From positions 1 to 6,034 of the forward strand of contig JBQTJM010000433.1 of NCBI GenBank assembly GCA_052387115.1: 6,034 nt of DNA, written 5' to 3'. The notes beneath the pieces were generated by a model. It worked only from the letters and a program-made list of their open reading frames with translations. It had not been told where the DNA came from and made no database searches. Positions within the stretch are counted from its first letter, which is position 1; each line of letters opens with the position of its first letter. The position numbers were made by a program, and so were the translations under genes. Positions 1 through 5,886 of this stretch are shown one piece after another. This stretch comes from JACCXJ01 sp052387115. Its GTDB lineage: Bacteria; Pseudomonadota; Gammaproteobacteria; JACCXJ01.

Positions 1-35
1 CACCCTCGGGGATCAGGCGAGCTATCATCGTCCCC

Positions 36-989
36 ATGACCGCTTCGATCGACCGACGTCTCTGTATCGCGCCGATGATGGACCGCACCGACCGCCACTG
101 CCGGTATCTCCTGCGGCTCATCTCCCACCATGTGCTCCTGTATACCGAGATGGTGGCGACCGGCGCCTTGCTGCACGGCGATCCGGCGCGCGCCCTCGTC
201 CATGACCCGGCCGAGCACCCCCTGGCCTTGCAGCTCGGGGGCAGCGCGCCCGAGGCCCTCGCGCTGTGCGCGCGCCTGGCCGAGGACTGGGGTTTCGATG
301 AGGTGAACCTGAACCTGGGATGCCCGAGCGAACGGGTCCAGGAGCACCGCTTCGGCGCCTGTCTCATGGCCGAGCCCGAGCGCGTCGCGACCTGTATCAC
401 CGCCATGCGCGCCGGAACTAGCTTGCCCGTGACCGTCAAGACTCGGCTCGGGATCGACGATCGCGATTCCTACGACGAGCTCTGTCAATTCATCGGTGCC
501 GTCTCGGCCGCCGGCTGCCGGACCGTGATCCTGCATGCCCGCAAGGCCTGGCTCCAGGGGCTCTCCCCCAAGGAGAACCGTGAGGTCCCACCGTTGCGCT
601 ACGACTGGGTACACGTGCTCAAGCGCGATTTCCCGATGCTCGAGGTCATCATTAACGGCGGGCTCACCGGCCTCGAAGCGGTCGAAGCGCAGCTCGCACA
701 CGTGGACGGGGTCATGATCGGGCGCGAGGCCTACCGCAATCCCTATCTCCTCGCCGACGCGGATCGCCGGTTCTTTGGCGCGCTGCTCCCCGCGCCAACG
801 CGTGCCGAGGTCCTCGCCCGCTACCAAGACTATATGCGCCGCGAACAGGCGGCGGGCACCCCTTTCCATCACATGACCCGGCACCTCGCGGGACTGTTCC
901 TGGGGCAGCCCGGCGCCCGCCAATGGCGCCAGGGGCTGGTAACCCGTGCGGCTCCGGGCCGGGCGGATCGGGGCTTGTTCGTTGCATAA
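36..989 (+). CDS. dusA: tRNA-dihydrouridine(20/20a) synthase DusA
   Basis: This is an FMN-dependent enzyme that reduces uridine to dihydrouridine in the D-loop of tRNA (U20/U20a in the DusA subfamily), acting in the cytoplasm. The 317-residue product has the DusA signature throughout. It has the N-terminal APMMDRTDRHCRYLLRL flavin-site segment (residues 12-28), LLYTEMVATGALLHG (34-48), and NLNLGCPSERVQ with the presumed catalytic Cys96. FGACLM follows at 106-111, then VTVKTRLGIDD with Lys135, HARKAWLQGLSPKENREVPPL with His167, INGG (206-209), and the phosphate-binding GVMIGREAYRNP (225-235). The length is close to the usual 320-340 residues. The last 20 or so residues, after PGARQW, are unlike the common LSEHAHR-type ending, so the C-terminus is divergent. 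The ATG at 36 is the only in-frame start codon visible. The frame stays open to the window edge, but the start fits the family and has no clear Shine-Dalgarno. The identity is very likely. Confidence 0.95.
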   Translation: MTASIDRRLCIAPMMDRTDRHCRYLLRLISHHVLLYTEMVATGALLHGDPARALVHDPAEHPLALQLGGSAPEALALCARLAEDWGFDEVNLNLGCPSERVQEHRFGACLMAEPERVATCITAMRAGTSLPVTVKTRLGIDDRDSYDELCQFIGAVSAAGCRTVILHARKAWLQGLSPKENREVPPLRYDWVHVLKRDFPMLEVIINGGLTGLEAVEAQLAHVDGVMIGREAYRNPYLLADADRRFFGALLPAPTRAEVLARYQDYMRREQAAGTPFHHMTRHLAGLFLGQPGARQWRQGLVTRAAPGRADRGLFVA

Positions 990-1036
990 TTCACCTGTGT
1001 GGCGTGGGGTAGACGAATTTCTGTCGGTTTGCGTCC

Positions 1037-1054
1037 GGCGGCGGCGAGGCCGCC
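1037..1054 (+). other. small GC hairpin in the dusA-signalling gene gap
   Basis: The 83-bp gap (990-1072) contains GGCGGC at 1040-1045 and GCCGCC at 1049-1054, a 6-bp stem with a 3-nt loop. A shifted pairing from 1037 is also possible. No T-tract follows, so it is not a convincing terminator, and dusA could read through into the next gene. I see no clear promoter in the gap. Confidence 0.3.
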
Positions 1055-1060
1055 ACGCCT

Positions 1061-1067
1061 AAGAGAG
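1061..1067 (+). promoter_or_regulatory. ribosome binding site of the REC-GGDEF-EAL gene
   Basis: AAGAGAG lies five bases upstream of the ATG at 1073. It is a purine-rich partial Shine-Dalgarno that supports this start over internal ones. Confidence 0.45.
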
Positions 1068-1072
1068 CACGC

Positions 1073-3721
1073 ATGCCGTACGTAGACGCCTCGGAGCTCC
1101 TGTGGCGCGCGCAAGCGGGGGCCCGGGACGAGACGGGTGCGGTTCGTGACAGCGCACTGGCCGGGCTCAGGCTCCTCGTTCTCGCCGGGGCCGATCTCTA
1201 CCAGCGTTTCGTCGAGGAGACCGATTCCCATTGGGGGATCGCCCACAGCCATGCCGAGCGCGCCCCGGAGGCCCTCGAGATGTTACGCGCGGCGGCCACT
1301 CAGGGGCGCGCCTACGACCTCTGCCTGATCGATGAGACCCTGGCCGGAAGTGGGATATCGCTGGCGCACGAGATCGGCCAGGACGCGCGGCTCGCACGGC
1401 TCAGGGTACTGATACTCAGCGATCGGCCGGACGCGGCACGGCGCCGCTGGCGCATCCCGCACGTGGTCGGGGTGCTCACCAAACCCTTGTGCCGTTCGGA
1501 CCTCCACCGCTGCATCGCCGAGGTCCTGGAGCAGGGTCCCGAGGCCGCCGAACGCGCACGCGTCCTCATCGTCGATGACGACGCCGGCACCCGCTACGTC
1601 ATCCGCAGCATCCTCGCCAATGACGGCTATCGTATCGAGGAGGCCGAGGGGGCGGCCCAGGCGTTGGCCCTGTGCGAGCGCCGCATGCCGGACCTCGTTC
1701 TGATGGACGCGCACATGCCGGAAACGGACGGGTTCACGGCCTGCACCCGGATCCGTGGCCTCGGCGCCGGCGAACATCTGCCGGTCTTGGTCATCACCGC
1801 CCTCGACGATGAGCACACCATCGATCGCGCCTTTGGCGCCGGGGCCACCGACTATATCCCGAAGCCCTTGAACTTCGCCGTGCTGCGCAAGCGCGTGGCG
1901 CGCTTGCTGGCCGCGAGCCGCGCCGAAGAGCGCGTGCGGCGGCTCGCCTTTCATGATCCCCTGACCGGCCTCCCCAACCGTATGCTGTTCCGTGAGCGCC
2001 TGATCGCGCTGCTCGCGCGGGGGCCTGTCGATACCTGCTGTCACGCCGTCTTGTTTCTGGACCTCGACCGCTTCAAGCTCGTCAACGACACCCTGGGCCA
2101 TGAAACGGGCGATCTCTTGCTCAAGGCCGTCGCGGAGCGTATCACCGGTTGCGTGCGCGCCTGCGATCTGGTGGCGAGGCTGGGCGGCGACGAGTTCACG
2201 ATCATCCTGGAGCGCATCGCGACACCCGAGGTGGCGGCGGCGGTGGCCAGGAAGATCGTCGAGGTCCTGTCTCACCCGTTCGTGTTCCTGGGCCAGGAGG
2301 TCTATGTCGGCGCGAGCGTGGGCATCGCGCTCTACCCGAACGACGGGCGCGATATCGGTACGCTCCTGAAGCACGCCGACATGGCGATGTATCGCGCCAA
2401 GCAGGACGGCAACCGCTTCGTGTTCTACAAGCGCGCGATCGGTGAGGGCTTGTCGAGACGCCTGGCGCTCGAAGGGGACCTCCGCCATGCGCAGAGCCGC
2501 GACGAGCTGCGCGTCTACTACCAGCCCCAGATCGACGCCCGCACCGCCGAGGTGGTGGGCATGGAGGCCCTGGTCCGGTGGGAACATCCACGCCTCGGGC
2601 TCTTGAAGCCGGCGCGCTTCATCCCGCTCGCCGAAGAGACCGGCCTCATCGTGCCCATCGCGGAATGGGTGCTGCGCAGCGCCTGCGCGCAGAACCGGGC
2701 CTGGCAGGACCGCGGGCTCGGACCGTTCACCGTCGCCGTCAATGTCTCGGTGCGCCAACTCGTCCAGAACGACCTGGAACGACAGGTCGAGGCCATCCTG
2801 CGCGAGACCGGCCTCTCACCGCAGTACCTGGAGCTGGAGCTCACCGAAGGGGCGGTGATGCGCCAACCCGAGGACATGCAGAAGCGCCTGATGCGGATCA
2901 AGGAGTCGGGCTGCCGCATCTCGATCGACGACTTCGGGACCGGCTACTCCAGCCTCAGCTACCTCAAGCACTTCCCCTTTGACCGGCTCAAGATCGACCA
3001 GTCCTTCGTGCGCCACCTCACCAGCAACCCGGACGACGCGGCCATCACCCGCGCCATCATCGCCATGGGTCACGTCCTGCGCCTGCGCGTGGTGGCCGAG
3101 GGGGTGGAGACCGAGGCGCAGCTCCGGTACCTCCAGCGCCTCGGCTGCGATGAGGTCCAGGGTTTCTATGTCAGCCAACCGGTGCCGGCCGAGCGCGTGA
3201 CGGCGATGCTCACCGAAGTTCGATGCTGGATCCCCAAACCGGTGTCGGCGGACGATCGGCGTGTGCTCCTCATCGTCGACGACGACACCGATGTGGTCCA
3301 GGCCTTGTTGCGCCAGCTCGGCAGCGACGACTGCACGGTCCTGACCGCGAAAAGCGCCGGGGCCGCCTTCGAGCTCCTGGCCACCCACGAGGTGCGGGTG
3401 GTGATCTCCGATCAGCGCATGCCCGGCATCGACGGCGTCGGCTTTCTGAGTCGGGTCAGGGAGCTCTATCCCGAGACGGTACGCATGCTCTTGACCGCCC
3501 ATGCCGATCTCGAGCTCATCACCGAGGCCGTCAACAAGGGTTGGATCTACAAGTTCATCACCAAGCCCTGGGAGGCCGGTGAATTGCGCCAACAGCTCCG
3601 CGAGGCCTTCGCCCACTACGAGAACGCCACCCAAGAGAAGGCCACCCGGCTGCTCCCAGCGGGGCCGGCAGAGCGCCATGGCGTGCCGGAACAGCGAGCG
3701 GTGCCGCCCTGCGGCGCCTGA
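1073..3721 (+). CDS. REC-REC-GGDEF-EAL-REC cyclic-di-GMP signalling protein
   Basis: The 882-residue product has no transmembrane segment or signal peptide and is probably cytosolic. REC1 (about 31-153) keeps Asp87, Ser116 and Lys137 but has lost the acidic pair (VLAGAD). REC2 (about 163-281) is canonical, with the Asp168-170 cluster, phosphoacceptor Asp212, Thr242 and Lys264. The GGDEF domain (about 287-455) has DLDRFKLVND (Asp330, Asn338, Asp339), an intact GGDEF at 371-375 and an inhibitory-site RACD at 362-365. It should make c-di-GMP from two GTP. The EAL domain (about 463-715) keeps EAL 498-500, Asn557, Glu589, Asp619-Asp620, Lys640, Glu676 and Glu679, all expected for hydrolysis to pGpG. 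REC3 (about 730-850) has Asp736-738, Asp780, Thr808, Lys831 and the KPW motif seen in RpfG- and HupR-type receivers. A 30-residue Pro/Arg-rich tail ends it. The partner kinases are unknown. It follows dusA and converges with the HIT gene. The domain calls are firm; net catalytic direction and regulation are inference. Confidence 0.93.
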   Translation: MPYVDASELLWRAQAGARDETGAVRDSALAGLRLLVLAGADLYQRFVEETDSHWGIAHSHAERAPEALEMLRAAATQGRAYDLCLIDETLAGSGISLAHEIGQDARLARLRVLILSDRPDAARRRWRIPHVVGVLTKPLCRSDLHRCIAEVLEQGPEAAERARVLIVDDDAGTRYVIRSILANDGYRIEEAEGAAQALALCERRMPDLVLMDAHMPETDGFTACTRIRGLGAGEHLPVLVITALDDEHTIDRAFGAGATDYIPKPLNFAVLRKRVARLLAASRAEERVRRLAFHDPLTGLPNRMLFRERLIALLARGPVDTCCHAVLFLDLDRFKLVNDTLGHETGDLLLKAVAERITGCVRACDLVARLGGDEFTIILERIATPEVAAAVARKIVEVLSHPFVFLGQEVYVGASVGIALYPNDGRDIGTLLKHADMAMYRAKQDGNRFVFYKRAIGEGLSRRLALEGDLRHAQSRDELRVYYQPQIDARTAEVVGMEALVRWEHPRLGLLKPARFIPLAEETGLIVPIAEWVLRSACAQNRAWQDRGLGPFTVAVNVSVRQLVQNDLERQVEAILRETGLSPQYLELELTEGAVMRQPEDMQKRLMRIKESGCRISIDDFGTGYSSLSYLKHFPFDRLKIDQSFVRHLTSNPDDAAITRAIIAMGHVLRLRVVAEGVETEAQLRYLQRLGCDEVQGFYVSQPVPAERVTAMLTEVRCWIPKPVSADDRRVLLIVDDDTDVVQALLRQLGSDDCTVLTAKSAGAAFELLATHEVRVVISDQRMPGIDGVGFLSRVRELYPETVRMLLTAHADLELITEAVNKGWIYKFITKPWEAGELRQQLREAFAHYENATQEKATRLLPAGPAERHGVPEQRAVPPCGA

Positions 3722-3734
3722 CGACGTACGCTCC

Positions 3735-3854
3735 CTCAAAGCGAAGCCGCATCTGGACCTCAAGGCGAAGCCGCATCTGGACCTCAAGGCGAAGCCGTAT
3801 CTGGACCTCGAGGCGAAGCCGTATCTGGACCTCAAGGCGAAGCCGTATCTGGAA
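3735..3854. repeat. five tandem copies of a 24-bp repeat
   Basis: Five head-to-tail 24-bp units start at 3735, 3759, 3783, 3807 and 3831. Each begins CTCAAGG or a close variant, contains the core GCGAAGCCG and ends TCTGGAC. Differences are few: A for G at unit position 6 in copy 1; C versus T at position 16 (CAT in copies 1-2, TAT in copies 3-5); G for A at position 4 in copy 4; and A for C at the last base of copy 5. The array fills nearly all of the 110 bp between two convergent stop codons and overlaps the 3' end of the HIT gene. Each unit contains GCGAAGC, a sequence known to form an unusually stable DNA mini-hairpin. The 24-bp length preserves frame; read on the plus strand it gives an eight-residue LKAKP(H/Y)LD repeat, but no supported gene uses that frame. 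No classical T-tract terminator is visible. Confidence 0.95.
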
Positions 3855-4197
3855 AAGGCGGCCAGCCCATCGCCCGTCCGGCCAGGAGGTGGAGGTGGAC
3901 GTGGAACACCGACTGGCCGGCGTCGGCATTGCAGTTGATCACCGCCCGATAGCCGTCCCTATCGAATCCTCGATCCTTGGCGATCGCGCGTGCCACGAGG
4001 AACAGCTTTCCTACCGCCTCGGCGTCGCCGGGCCCGAGGTCGTTCAGGGTGGCGATATGCCGCTTGGGCACGACCAAGACATGCACCGGCGCCCGCGGTT
4101 GGATATCGTTGAAGGCCAGCACCTCGCTGTCCTCATAGACGGTGCTGGGGGTGATCCGGCCGTCGACCATCTTGCAGAACAGACAATCCACCATCAT
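3832..4197 (-). CDS. HIT-family (HinT-like) nucleotide-binding protein
   Basis: The 121-residue cytoplasmic protein belongs to the histidine-triad superfamily, HinT branch. Members hydrolyse purine nucleoside phosphoramidates and related adenylates; the natural substrate here is unknown. It begins MMVDCLFCKMVDG with a Cys5/Cys8 pair typical of zinc-binding HIT proteins. It continues with the VLAFNDIQPRAPVHVLVVPKRHI core (26-48) and ends in the signature HVHLHLL (99-105), where the central His101 is the expected nucleophile. NADAGQSVFH (90-99) is also typical. Length matches the family. Relatives end soon after GWPP; here the last seven residues (FPDTASP) and the stop codon lie in the last copy of the tandem repeat. 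ATG codons at 4197 and 4194, and a GTG at 4191, are all possible starts, and no strong Shine-Dalgarno separates them. It lies 52 bp downstream of degQ on the same strand, so co-transcription is possible. Confidence 0.93.
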   Translation of the reverse strand: MMVDCLFCKMVDGRITPSTVYEDSEVLAFNDIQPRAPVHVLVVPKRHIATLNDLGPGDAEAVGKLFLVARAIAKDRGFDRDGYRAVINCNADAGQSVFHVHLHLLAGRAMGWPPFPDTASP

Positions 4198-4249
4198 CCC
4201 ATTATATTATTATCTTTTTTGGTATATTTCTTTGTGGCCACTATCAAGA
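4198..4249 (-). promoter_or_regulatory. AT-rich gap between degQ and the HIT gene
   Basis: These 52 bp are only about 29 percent GC (15 of 52) inside a GC-rich region. On the minus strand they contain TTGATA, then after 15 bp TATACC, a weak candidate promoter. They also contain a perfect TATAAT just before the HIT start, which has no matching -35 element. The 8-bp palindrome GTGGCCAC lies at 4234-4241, and TGGCCA recurs at 4255-4260 inside the end of degQ. No convincing terminator hairpin with a T-run is seen on the minus strand. The region may carry a HIT promoter, but this is uncertain. Confidence 0.35.
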
Positions 4250-5659
4250 CTATCTGGCCACGATGAAGGCGGCGCTGTTACCGCGCAGCACGTGCAGGAG
4301 CACAGCGGATTGGAGGCGGTTGACCTGGCCCAGGAGCTCGTCCGGATCCGAGACCGGCACCTGATTGACCGATAGCACGATGTCCCCCTGCCGCAGCCCG
4401 TTCCGCCAGGCACGGCTGCCCCGTTTGACATCATAGACCATGACCCCCTCGACCTCGCCATGGGCCGGCGAGCGCTCCGAGATGTTCCCGAAACGGGCGC
4501 CTTCGAGGCGCGGATTCTGAAGCGCCGAGCCGCTCGTCACCTGGTCCATCTTGGCCGACACGGTGGCGCTGATCCGGACGCGGTCGTTCTTGCCGAGCAG
4601 GCCCTTGCGCAACACCTCCAGGGTGACCTTGTCCCCGATGCGCAGGAGCCCCACCCGATTGCGCAGGCCGCTCGCGTTGCGCACCGGCTTTCCGTTGACC
4701 GCCACCACCAGATCGCCGGCCTTGAGCCCCGCCTTGGCCGCCGGCGACCCCTCGACCACGTTCACGACCACGGCGCCCTCTCGTTCGTTCAGGTCGAAGG
4801 CCTCGGCCAGATCGGGGTCCAGGTCCTGGAGTTGGACGCCCAATTGCCCGCGCTTGACCTCGCCATGCTGCGCCAGCTGCTCCATGACCTGGCGGGCCAT
4901 GTTGATGGGGATGGCGAACCCGATCCCGATGCTGCCACCGCTCTGCGAGAAGATCGCGGTGTTGATCCCGACCAGGCGGCCCTGCAGGTCGACCAGGGCC
5001 CCGCCGGAGTTTCCGGGGTTGATGGAGGCGTCGGTCTGGATGAACTCCTCGTAGCCCTCGATGCCCAGGCCGCTGCGCCCCAGCGCGCTGACGATCCCCG
5101 AGGTCACGGTCTGGTCGAGTCCGAAGGGGTTCCCGATCGCGACCACGAAGTCCCCGACCTTGAGCCCGTCGGAGTCACCGAACCCGAGCGCGGTCAGTCC
5201 CTCGGCGGGCACCTGGATCACGGCCACGTCGGTCTCGGCATCGACGCCCACGCGCTTGGCGTCGAGCTTGCGGCCGTCGCGCAGCTTGACCGTGATGTGC
5301 TCGGCATTGGCGACGACATGGGCGTTGGTGATGATGAGCCCCCGCCCGGCATCCACGATGACGCCGGATCCCAGGCTCTGAGTCTTGCGCTCGCGCGGCT
5401 CGTCGGGCACATCGAAGAAGTGGCGGAAGAGCGGGTCGTCCAGGAGCGGGTTGCGGCCCGCCCGGACCTTGCCTTCGGTCGCAACGTTGACCACGGCGGG
5501 CGTGACCTTTACGAGCATGGGCGCGAGACTCGGCGTCTCGCCCCCGAACCAGGGCAAGGCCGCGTGGGCGCCACCGGTCAACAACAGCAGCGCGGCGGCG
5601 ATGACCGGCGCCCGCGGTACGGCCCTGGATGTCACCCCCTTTGAGTTTTCGTGATGCAT
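4250..5659 (-). CDS. degQ: periplasmic serine endoprotease DegQ (HtrA family)
   Basis: The 469-residue protein is an HtrA/DegP-family protease-chaperone that degrades or refolds damaged envelope proteins in the periplasm. A Sec signal peptide covers residues 1-33: a basic n-region, the hydrophobic VIAAALLLLTGG, and an AHA cleavage site before ALPWFGG. The trypsin-like domain has the complete triad: His114 in TNAHVV, Asp144 in ETDVAVI and Ser218 in GNSGGA. The segment GDFVVAIGNPFGLDQTVTSG matches DegQ closely. The LA loop (about 63-95) is short, as in DegQ rather than DegP. Two PDZ domains follow: about 257-360, with the RGQLGV carboxylate-binding strand, and about 390-465. The C-terminus, RGNSAAFIVAR, resembles the RGN-x-IYLLMR end of E. 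coli DegQ. The start at 5659 was chosen because a GGGGGAG Shine-Dalgarno sits eight bases upstream and the signal peptide begins there. An in-frame GTG at 5707 would add 16 residues but lies upstream of the predicted transcription start. It heads a possible two-gene unit with the HIT gene. Confidence 0.95.
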   Translation of the reverse strand: MHHENSKGVTSRAVPRAPVIAAALLLLTGGAHAALPWFGGETPSLAPMLVKVTPAVVNVATEGKVRAGRNPLLDDPLFRHFFDVPDEPRERKTQSLGSGVIVDAGRGLIITNAHVVANAEHITVKLRDGRKLDAKRVGVDAETDVAVIQVPAEGLTALGFGDSDGLKVGDFVVAIGNPFGLDQTVTSGIVSALGRSGLGIEGYEEFIQTDASINPGNSGGALVDLQGRLVGINTAIFSQSGGSIGIGFAIPINMARQVMEQLAQHGEVKRGQLGVQLQDLDPDLAEAFDLNEREGAVVVNVVEGSPAAKAGLKAGDLVVAVNGKPVRNASGLRNRVGLLRIGDKVTLEVLRKGLLGKNDRVRISATVSAKMDQVTSGSALQNPRLEGARFGNISERSPAHGEVEGVMVYDVKRGSRAWRNGLRQGDIVLSVNQVPVSDPDELLGQVNRLQSAVLLHVLRGNSAAFIVAR

Positions 5660-5667
5660 GCAGCTCG

Positions 5668-5674
5668 CTCCCCC
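5668..5674 (-). promoter_or_regulatory. degQ Shine-Dalgarno
   Basis: Read on the minus strand, GGGGGAG at 5674-5668 lies eight bases before the ATG at 5659. It decides the start in favour of 5659 over the GTG at 5707, which lacks such a site. Confidence 0.6.
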
Positions 5675-5697
5675 AGTGCCCGTGGTCCTCCGCGGTA

Positions 5698-5727
5698 ATT
5701 CTTGCACGCCGCGCCCCCGCCTGTCAC
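5698..5727 (-). promoter_or_regulatory. candidate sigma70-type promoter of degQ
   Basis: On the minus strand, GTGACA (5727-5722, five of six matches to TTGACA) is followed after 18 bp by AAGAAT (5703-5698, four of six matches to TATAAT). Transcription would begin near 5691, leaving a leader of about 30 nt with the Shine-Dalgarno inside it. I found no good sigma-E type GAACTT/TCTGA pair. Such hexamers arise by chance, so this is only a candidate. Confidence 0.35.
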
Positions 5728-5797
5728 ACCGACGGCATTGGCCCTCTCATCGCCGCCCGTCGCCAGGGCGCCGGTAGGCCGCACTGACCGAGCAATC

Positions 5798-5865
5798 GTG
5801 GGTTAGACGCGCAGCACCAATGGCCTACCCAATCTGCTGCAGGGTCCACGCGCGTCGTAACCCAC
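5798..5865. repeat. long imperfect inverted repeat
   Basis: The left arm GTGGGTTAGACGCGC (5798-5812) pairs with the right arm GCGCGTCGTAACCCAC (5850-5865). All 15 left-arm bases pair and one C (in ACG) is bulged, enclosing about 37 nt. An inner pairing is possible between GCAGCA (5811-5816) and TGCTGC (5835-5840), sharing two bases with the outer stem. There is no T-run on either side and no reading frame in it. Similar GTGGGTTA...TAACCCAC palindromes are known as dispersed intergenic repeats in proteobacteria; that this is one is inference. The 70 bp between it and the degQ promoter (5728-5797) hold nothing I can identify. Confidence 0.75.
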
Positions 5866-5886
5866 CGAAAGGCGCTACAAGCTCTA

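Noticed and set aside
921..989. Possible frameshift at the dusA 3' end, because the tail differs from the family
   Set aside because: Reading the other two frames did not recover a typical DusA ending, so a naturally divergent C-terminus is simpler.
1283..2758. Long minus-strand open frame (491 codons) opposite the GGDEF-EAL gene
   Set aside because: It is a shadow of conserved REC and GGDEF coding sequence, with no domain, no Shine-Dalgarno and a composition typical of antisense GC-rich frames.
2816..3835. Minus-strand frame (339 codons) starting in the tandem repeat with an RSRYGFA-like repeat peptide
   Set aside because: Most of it is antisense to EAL and REC3. The repetitive N-terminus is only the 24-bp repeat read in another frame.
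3735..3854. CRISPR array
   Set aside because: The 24-bp units are directly adjacent with no spacers, so this is a simple tandem repeat.
3501..3938. Plus-strand frame encoding LKAKP(H/Y)LD repeats
   Set aside because: It overlaps REC3 coding and the HIT gene and has no start signal. The repeat peptide follows from a 24-bp unit being a multiple of three, so expression is not supported.
4213..4220. T-run as a plus-strand terminator
   Set aside because: No GC stem precedes it on the plus strand, and no plus-strand gene ends just upstream.
4460..5644. Long open frame (394 codons) on the plus strand opposite degQ
   Set aside because: It is antisense to a clearly conserved protease. Its translation shows no recognisable domain and has the Asp/His/Gly/Ala/Leu-rich composition produced by GC-rich codon bias.
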